DNA from: Hypoxylon rubiginosum
Lineage: Eukaryota; Ascomycota; Sordariomycetes; Xylariales; Hypoxylaceae
Assembly (NCBI GenBank): GCA_902806565.1
Contig: CADCXA010000048.1
Location: 1-64,000, forward strand
Direction: 5' to 3'
DNA length: 64,000 nt
The notes below the pieces were generated by a model. The model saw nothing but the letters and a program-made list of their open reading frames with translations, was not told the DNA's origin and did not search any database. Shown in pieces: positions 57,501 through 64,000 of the stretch. The position numbers and the translations under genes are program-made. How positions within the stretch are numbered: the stretch's first letter is position 1; each line of letters opens with the position of its first letter.

Positions 57501-59130
57501 TGGTTGTCCCTCACCCTGGCCCATACCGACAGGCGTTCGCCGCACTGGTGTGTTGAGAGTGTTCATCCCAGGGCTCTGCGACATACCACCGCCACCATTC
57601 AAGACACCGGGCTGGCCCTGCATCTGTTTGGCCTGGGCTTGGGCTCTTATTTGCGCTTGTGATTGCGCTGCTCTTTGGTCCATCTTTAGCTGTTGAGCCT
57701 GTGGGAGGTTAAATGATTGTTGGAGGCCGTGAGGCATGCCGGCTTGGTTAGGACCTAGATGATTACCAGCATTAGAGCCTTGCATTCCGCCAATCGGCTG
57801 CGGCGTAGCATTTCGACCAGGCCCGTTACTCGCCGGCACCACCATTTGCCCTGCCTCCTGGGCAAGCAAGCCTGCCTTTTGTTGGTTCATGATACTCTCT
57901 ACATTAGAGAACGGACCGAACTCGCCATTTGCCGCACCGGGGAGCTGTTGTGATGATGCGTTCATCTGACGCTGGGCCTGAGCCTGCGCCTGCGCTTGAG
58001 CCTGCGCTTGGGCTTGAGCCTGTGCTTGAGCTTGAGCCTGTGCTTGAGCCTGAGCCTGCATAGCTGCTTGCTGGTTGTTACCAATACCAGCGCTCGCGTG
58101 TCCCCTTCGCAGAATATCGTTTTGAAAAAAGTATAAGAGGGGGTCTGCGTTTTCGCTCTGTATCTGTGCCAACTGTTGTGGATTCATCTTCTGCTGAAGC
58201 ATTGCCCGAAGTTGGTTTCGTTGGGCCTCTGGGGTCTGGTTTAGTCTTGAGATAGCTAATTGCACGACTTTGGCTCGATCCGAAGGCGATAGACTGTTCA
58301 TCGTGGTTTGCATTTGCATCTGCGGGCGCATATGTTGTCCGCTCATCTGCATGGCTTGTTGGTTCGGGTTCATAGGAAAGTTTCCGTGGCCAGCCATACC
58401 GGGCTGGTGAGGTTGTTGAGGAATTGGTGAAGCCTGCATTGGCTGTTGGAGATGCTGGAACCCCGGCTGGGGCGGTTGACCCTGGCCCCTAGGCATCATA
58501 TTTTGGTTCATCATCATTTGCGCTTGCGCCTGAGCCTGCGCTTGCGCCTGCGCCTGTGACTGGTTATTCAGTGTGTTTTTAAGGCTTTGTTCGTTTGCCT
58601 GTCGCCTCTTGAAGAGATCTTGGACTCGGCCGTTGATCTTTTGTTCGTAAGTTCCCTAGGCAAGCGTCAGTACAACAAAGAGGTGGTTTAACAAGAAAGC
58701 TTGAATGAAATCCGATTACCTTATCAGGGGAGGTTATGAATGCTTCGCGTTCAAATTGCAAACCATGCGTAACAAGTTGTTGTGAGTCAACCGAGGGCAT
58801 AGCAAGGAATGAGTTGGAAATCCTGGAGTCGGTACCTCAAGGTTAGTCCAGTAACTTTTATCCTCCAGTAAAAAAACCAGGTTTACAAAAAAACAAAAAA
58901 AACAAAGAAAAGATGAAAGTAAAAAAAAATTAAATGTTTGCTTCCACTTACAGGTTCATAGCGTTGCTCACGCGCAGATTAGCTTGCACCTGATCCTGCC
59001 AACCGTTAGTCTGAGATACTTGGTTCATCATCTGCGTATAAACAAGCTGCGACAGCTGCTGGTGGGGCGGTCGCTGCCGCACAGGGCCGCCACCGCCCAT
59101 TTGTGGCATATTAGCCATATTGGCGGCCAT
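54503..59130 (-). CDS. MED15: Mediator subunit 15 (Gal11/MED15)
   Basis: 1459 residues from four exons (59130-58952, 58822-58720, 58655-55890, 55834-54503). Residues about 28-105 form a KIX-like activator-binding domain, NGWQDQVQANLRVSNAMNL then LVTHGLQFEREAFITSPDK, split by two introns. A Gln/Ala repeat (QAQAQA type, about 125-140 and 290-325) and about 800 residues of Gln/Pro/Asn/Met-rich disordered sequence follow. A coiled region (about 960-1060) contains EEMQRLKTIGQEEHKIAIQE and RARMFFKMRLRLIKQFVDGD. Near residues 1215-1240 is a C2H2-like motif (CPDIHC...HSHHEEEH). The C-terminus is acidic, ending WPGLDTSLYSLDVS. Known role: Mediator tail subunit contacted by activators. The start is the first ATG in the KIX exon; upstream codons are open without another ATG. 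Confidence 0.85.
57960..58062 (-). repeat. Gln-Ala codon repeat inside MED15
   Basis: Tandem GCCCAGGCTCAAGC-type hexamers encode an uninterrupted run of about 17 Gln-Ala pairs. A shorter twin occurs at 58519-58556. Synonymous variation (CAG/CAA, GCC/GCT) shows the dipeptide rather than only the DNA is kept. Confidence 0.85.
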
Positions 59131-62121
59131 GGCCGCACGAGAGGCTGGAGTCGATCCAGACGTATAAATCGCTGTAAACTTTCCAGATATCTTGACTTCC
59201 AAGCAGCCGAGGTTATATCCAACGAGCGATCCGACTCTCGGGATTCTCCGTCGTATCTACGCCAGACACAGATCGCCTAGGCAGAGTCGTCCAAGTTCCC
59301 GTCGTAGAGTACAAAGCTGCCTAGCGTATGCCACCTACGTCCATATAGAACGAGGATGTCCGGAAGCCGCTTCAAGATATCAGGGAAGAGCTCGGAAGAA
59401 AACACAACTAGGCGCGCCAGCCGTAAATGATGTGTCAAGTAATTCTCGAGCAGGAAATGTCGTAACGGTTAAGCGATTAGAGAGTAAATATTATGTGGTG
59501 GGTTTCCAAGGCCGATCGGCTCTTATATATGCCGCGGAAGTTTGACACCTCGGCCGTATTGCGAATGAGATGTATCCGTCGTCGAAATTGGAGTCTCTCG
59601 AGAATCTAGGTCACCTCATTTCGGTATGGCAACTAGTGTTGAAACAAGTCCGCACGTCCGTAGGCGTACTCGTTGGCTCCGCAAAGGATCCTCGGTGCTT
59701 ATGTCGAAGAGACCGTAGATTCTGTAGGCCAAAGAAGGATCGAGAGTCGAATGGTAGATGCGGCTCGTCATACGAGGATCTACGGGAATATTTTGCGGTA
59801 TCAACTGGTGGCGGAATGTCGCGATCGTGGTGGTTGATGGGACCGGCAGAGATAAATTCCGCGCCAAGGTTGGTAAAGGAAGACGAGAATAATTCCTGAC
59901 GACCTATACTGGAAGAAAACCCGAAGTCAAGTATGGACAGGTTATCCGCGCAATGATGGTGGACGGTGGACGGTGGACCTGGGGTCGTGGCTGAAACGAG
60001 ATACGACAGACGACTTCGAGGATCAAAGGTTAGCGTCGTAACCCACGTATCGAGATCAACAGCGAAAGTATAAAGTGAGAAAATGGCCTTCCGAATAAGA
60101 GGTCCCACTATCACAACCGCGGTGGATTTGAAGCAGTTGGGAAGAAGAGGAAAATGCCGCCAGGTACAGAAGAGGTAGGGGAGACGAAAAGAGTAACAGT
60201 GAGGGTCGAGGTGTGGTTATGGTAATAGTTGGTAAGAGAAGAGGAAAGGCGGCAGTGGGAGAGGGAATAGAGTGTGAGAGTGATGGAGTATGTACAGCAA
60301 GCAGGCAAGGTTCCAGGGCCTGGCTGGCGGCTGGGACTCTGGGACTGGGACACACACACACATCCAAGGTTGCCGCGTGCAAGAGGTGAATGATCGATCA
60401 CCAATAGTGGGCATCCAAATATTGGCAAAAGTGGGCTGGCTGCTTGAGGATCTCCCACTGACTAAACCCGTAGTCTGCACCAGCGACTCAGATGGGCCCG
60501 TTGTATTGCACCATGACAGGTACTTGGGCAGTACCGTACCGTACTGTACGGTATGGCGCATCGTGATTGGTTCTAGTCGGGGAGGGACCCCAGCAGCGAC
60601 GTCCAGTCTAGCGTTCAGCGTGTCCAGCTTGAGCAGGGTCGGTACGCCAGGACGCAGCAGATGTAGCGCAAAGGTAGCGGCAAGAGAGTCATCCGGCCTA
60701 GGGGTACCTTCGCTGTACATATGACTCTAGGCGCTACGACAGCAGAAGTAAGGTACCAAGCCAAGCCAGCCCGAACTCCAGATTCCTGCCTATGCCCAAA
60801 GTCCAAAGTCCATGCCACGCCCCAGTACAAAACTAAGTGTACGTATGCGCTGCGCCTGAAGCAGGTACAAGGAACTGGACATCCATTGCTATGTAGAAAC
60901 GGCGGCACTCTGATAGGCGGTGGATGCATGTAGAGGAGATAGGTAGGATGTATGTAGAAAGAGATGAACTTGAACTTACCAAATAAGTTGTGTAGAATTA
61001 TTTTCGACGAGCAAGGAAGACAGAACAGGATGTTTCCCATGGGCCAGATTCGTGGCACCACGGAGCGGTCAAATGGTTGCAGCGTCGCTGTCGCAGACTT
61101 GGTAGAGAGAAGATGTTAGGAGAGTATCTTACCTGTTGCTGTTGTGTCATTTGGTGGTGCTCTCTTTGGAAAGCGGTCACCGAAATGGAGAATGGAGAAT
61201 GTATGTAGACAGAGAAATGGCCTATTCGGGCTTGGTTTTGTTTTGCTTGTTTCGTTGTCGGAAGCTAGGTATAAATGTACGCTACATTTCGACGTTAGCT
61301 AGGATAGGTAGAGATATTGAATGTGGCATACATGATAGAATGCAATACAACAAAGTACGCAAGTAGACGATGGCAAGGGACGGGGACGGGGGGTGGGAGG
61401 TTCGACGACTTACCTGCACGTCTCTGCATTACCTACAAGGTAGATATCCTGGCAGCCCTGGCACCCGCACACGAACGGTGAGGAGAGAAGAGGACCCTTC
61501 TGCTCGACCCTTGCGGCCACCGAAAGCACGCCAAGTTGAAGGTGGTTTATGTCGAAATCAAGATGGGAAATTGAAAAGAAGGTACCTAGGTAAGGTAATC
61601 TGTATCTAGGTGTGTTCAATGAATGATGCGAATAGACGATATTCAGACTGCCTTGAGCAATATGTCCACAGTCCAGGCAGCCGGAAAGGCGACTTTGACT
61701 TTGACTTTGACTTGTCTAGCTGTCTAGCTGTCTGGCTGTCTAGGTGGCGTTGAGTAGTCGAGTACCAAAGTAGTTGAGAGAGCGCCTTCAATCAATCTGA
61801 CGAAATGAAGTGGATTCGTTGGAAGATGGGACTGGGGCACGATGCAGGGATCATCTATATGCGAGCGAGCTTTAGGTACCGCAAGGTGCGCAAGATAGGC
61901 ACTTTGACTTTGCCAGGCTAATGTGCCTAAGGTGCCTAAGGCATAGATTCGATGGGCGACCCCGTTGCTTTTAATCGATCTTGTAAATACTAGGCTAGGT
62001 ATGAACCATAGTAGGTATGTAAGTACCGTATGTAGAAAGAGAGGGAGAGATGTTTGCTGGGTTGGGGGTGTTTGTTGAAATTTTCATGTTTTAATGTTTT
62101 AATGTTTTTTGTGGTATGTAG
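59131..62121. promoter_or_regulatory. Long upstream region of MED15
   Basis: About 3 kb upstream of MED15 without a convincing gene on either strand. Contains AC-rich and CT-rich tracts (60180-60360), a GTACCGTACCGTACTGTACGGTA inverted cluster near 60531, a TTTGAC/CTGTCTAG repeat at 61691-61744 and a short ATG-ACA-CAA-CAG-CAA-CAG exon-like piece with a GTAAGA donor at 61150-61133 (minus). A long leader with 5' introns is possible, as often seen for regulatory genes. Confidence 0.4.
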
Positions 62122-62122
62122 A

Positions 62123-62204
62123 TGGTGGACTGGTGACTGGTGGACTGGTGACTGGTGGACTGGTGGACTGGTGGACTGGTGGGCTGGTGGACTGGTGGAC
62201 TGGT
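62123..62204 (+). repeat. TGGTGGAC minisatellite
   Basis: About ten tandem units of TGGTGGAC with 7-bp variants TGGTGAC and one TGGTGGGC. Strand-symmetric frames across it give Thr-Ser-Pro-Pro-Val-His runs on the minus strand, which I regard as artefacts. Confidence 0.9.
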
Positions 62205-64000
62205 AGAAAATCACTGGTAATAAATTGAGTTCCAATTGAATTAGCACGGCCAGCAACTAAAGTTATTATTCTACATTTTCTTTCCCTTTTTTTCCTCTTG
62301 TTTTTCTTCGCCTTAACAAACACCGTGTCAGGTATCAACCATAATTACACCTATTCTCCTCCATCGTTTCAGCACACACTCGAGTCTGAAGACATTAGAA
62401 TTGTTGACATTTTCGCCCATCTATCTACCTATTTTCTCCCCCCATCAATTACGTACCTATATATAATCTATCGCCCGTCTCACTACTATGCCTGTGGACT
62501 CTGTTTATACAGCTGCTAGTACGCTCTATATGTATTTTACCTAGGTATATGTGGTACGCATGGGTGGTATTGTTGTATGGTAACATTACTCTATGCTTTA
62601 GCAACAAGGCGACGAGGACAAGGATTTCTCTCATCTATCCCCCATCTGCTCGTCATCCTTACCTTGAAATTCGAATAACAAATGCATGTTTCCTAGAGGT
62701 TACGTAGGTATGTAGCCATATCCTTATTGCCGAATCCTTCTCTATGTATGTATGTTCATAGGAATGTTTTTCCCCCGAGGATTAGAAGGTGTCATCAACT
62801 AGCGGGTTCATCGTTATCACTCATGTACGAAATGCTAACGCTCGGGATGCTTTGCAGGATATCTACGCATAGCTAGCCTATCCACAAGAACAAAATAGGT
62901 TCGGTCTCTGTATCCTTCTTTGGCCGCCAACGAGATATCCTGAGATATCCTTCGAGAGCAAACAGCTTCGCGGAGGTGGGTATGACGAATAGTGGACATA
63001 CTACCTAACCTCGTGATGGCAAAATATGTAGCGGTAGCATGACCTTGAATTGTATCACGCCAGCTTCTCAACAGCCCCGGATCCAGCCCGTTAACAAATC
63101 ACAGCTCCCCAGCCTTTGGTTCTGCCTCTCTCACCCCTCCATCCAAGTTCGCCCCATGTTCAGCATTAATACTACCAACATTAGCCAGGCCCGAGTAATC
63201 GAGGTTCGGGTCTACTACTATTCCTCACATTGGATAGCCTCATTCTCGTCAAATAACGGATGGGGAAATGTGTTTCTATCAGTCAGCAGCGCCGAGGCTT
63301 TTTCACGTCGTATAGGCATATTCTATTCTACTTGTACCAACTCGTGCACAACAAATGTAGCTGGCGACCGCGTCCAACATGTCCGAATAAAATAAAATAA
63401 AATATGTGTGTAGGTAGGAGGTAGATAAGTAATTAGGTAAGCTACTATCTCCCAAATCTTTATTTTTCAAAGGCCTCTCTAGTGCTCGGTAGCCTACTTA
63501 GATATCTTACTGCGGCAGCCGGGTCGCTTTACGAAGAGGACTCGCCAGATGCCTCGTACGTGAAGCGGGCGGTTGGCATGTACACATATGGCATGAGTAA
63601 TGTTGGTAGGCAAAGTTCCATATGTGCAGTGCCACATCACAGGCACGGCGTATCAATACTCCTCCCTACGTAATGCGTCGGGTCAGCCTTATACTTCCGT
63701 CAGCTCGGTCTGTCTGTCTGTCTGTCAGTTTGACCTCTATCATAAGACCACTCGAAGAGGGGTTCTCGGTTTCTCAAGTAATCGCCCACGGCTAGCCTTA
63801 GGTAGAGCAGGTCATTTATCGATGCCTTTCTGTCCTTGCCTATGTGCGGATGAGTTACGTACGCCTTGCTGGTATATACCGTACTATCCAATGGCTTTGC
63901 TTGCGGGCTTGCGGGCTTGCGTAGGTACATAAGGTATATTTTATTCTGTTCACTTGGCCCCCCACCCCCTTCCCCTTCCCCCCCTTCTTCGATTACTGTG
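62205..64000. other. Gene-free right end of the window
   Basis: About 1.8 kb in which I see no supportable gene. Contains a TACCTAGGTA palindrome at 62539-62548, a (CTGT)n tract at 63708-63727 and a C-run-rich end (63957-63985). Short frames such as 63039-63395 resemble no family known to me. Confidence 0.5.

Noticed and set aside
61990..62338. Thr-Ser-Pro-Pro-Val-His repeat protein on the minus strand
   Set aside because: Artefact of the TGGTGGAC minisatellite; no ATG context, introns or conserved flanks.
63039..63395. Hypothetical gene near the right end
   Set aside because: No recognisable family, no splice-consistent extension and no convincing start context; kept as intergenic.

Overview
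The window looks like nuclear DNA of a filamentous ascomycete (Pezizomycotina, probably Sordariomycetes). Short introns with GT..AG ends and CTAAC/CTGAC-type branch sites, single-copy housekeeping genes on both strands separated by 0.3-1.5 kb, intron-bearing tRNA genes and a very AT-rich block typical of repeat-induced point mutation (RIP) all point there. Species cannot be told from the sequence alone.

Layout. 1-13.5 kb is an AT-rich isochore with no intact gene. It holds a RIP-degraded LTR element (LTRs near 5558-5819 and 12207-12467, with a third LTR copy inverted at 13121-13382) nested among older repeats. The isochore ends abruptly about 90 bp from a secreted GH30 glycoside hydrolase gene (13597-15443, minus). 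A 4-kb gene-poor stretch with a tRNA-Trp follows, then a secreted sedolisin (S53) protease (19530-21826, plus). From 22.4 kb on the window is ordinary conserved gene space: DIB1 (U5 snRNP), a rhomboid protease, condensin CAP-G (YCG1), the ribosome-biogenesis RRM protein NOP4, an unknown protein, two GPI-anchor biosynthesis enzymes (LAS21/GPI7 and SMP3, with a tRNA-Ile between them), PET100 and a TACO1/YebC protein (both cytochrome c oxidase related), the 2061-residue HEAT protein LAA1/HEATR5, a small Cys-rich protein, a Whi5/Nrm1-type G1/S repressor and Mediator subunit 15 (MED15). The last 5 kb is the long upstream region of MED15 and holds no gene I can support.

The most interesting signals are in splicing. 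In both secreted-enzyme genes one intron cannot be removed in frame as a single GT-AG unit. It resolves exactly if read as a spliceosomal twin intron (stwintron, donor interrupted between its first and second base): 14585-14765 in the GH30 gene and 20761-20945 in the sedolisin gene. LAS21 has a 47-nt intron that keeps frame only with a GC donor, and a stop-free 57-nt in-frame intron. Start-overlapping uORFs precede LAA1 and NOP4.

Exon boundaries were worked out by eye from reading frame, splice motifs and family conservation. Homology calls rest on recognised motifs, not on searches.
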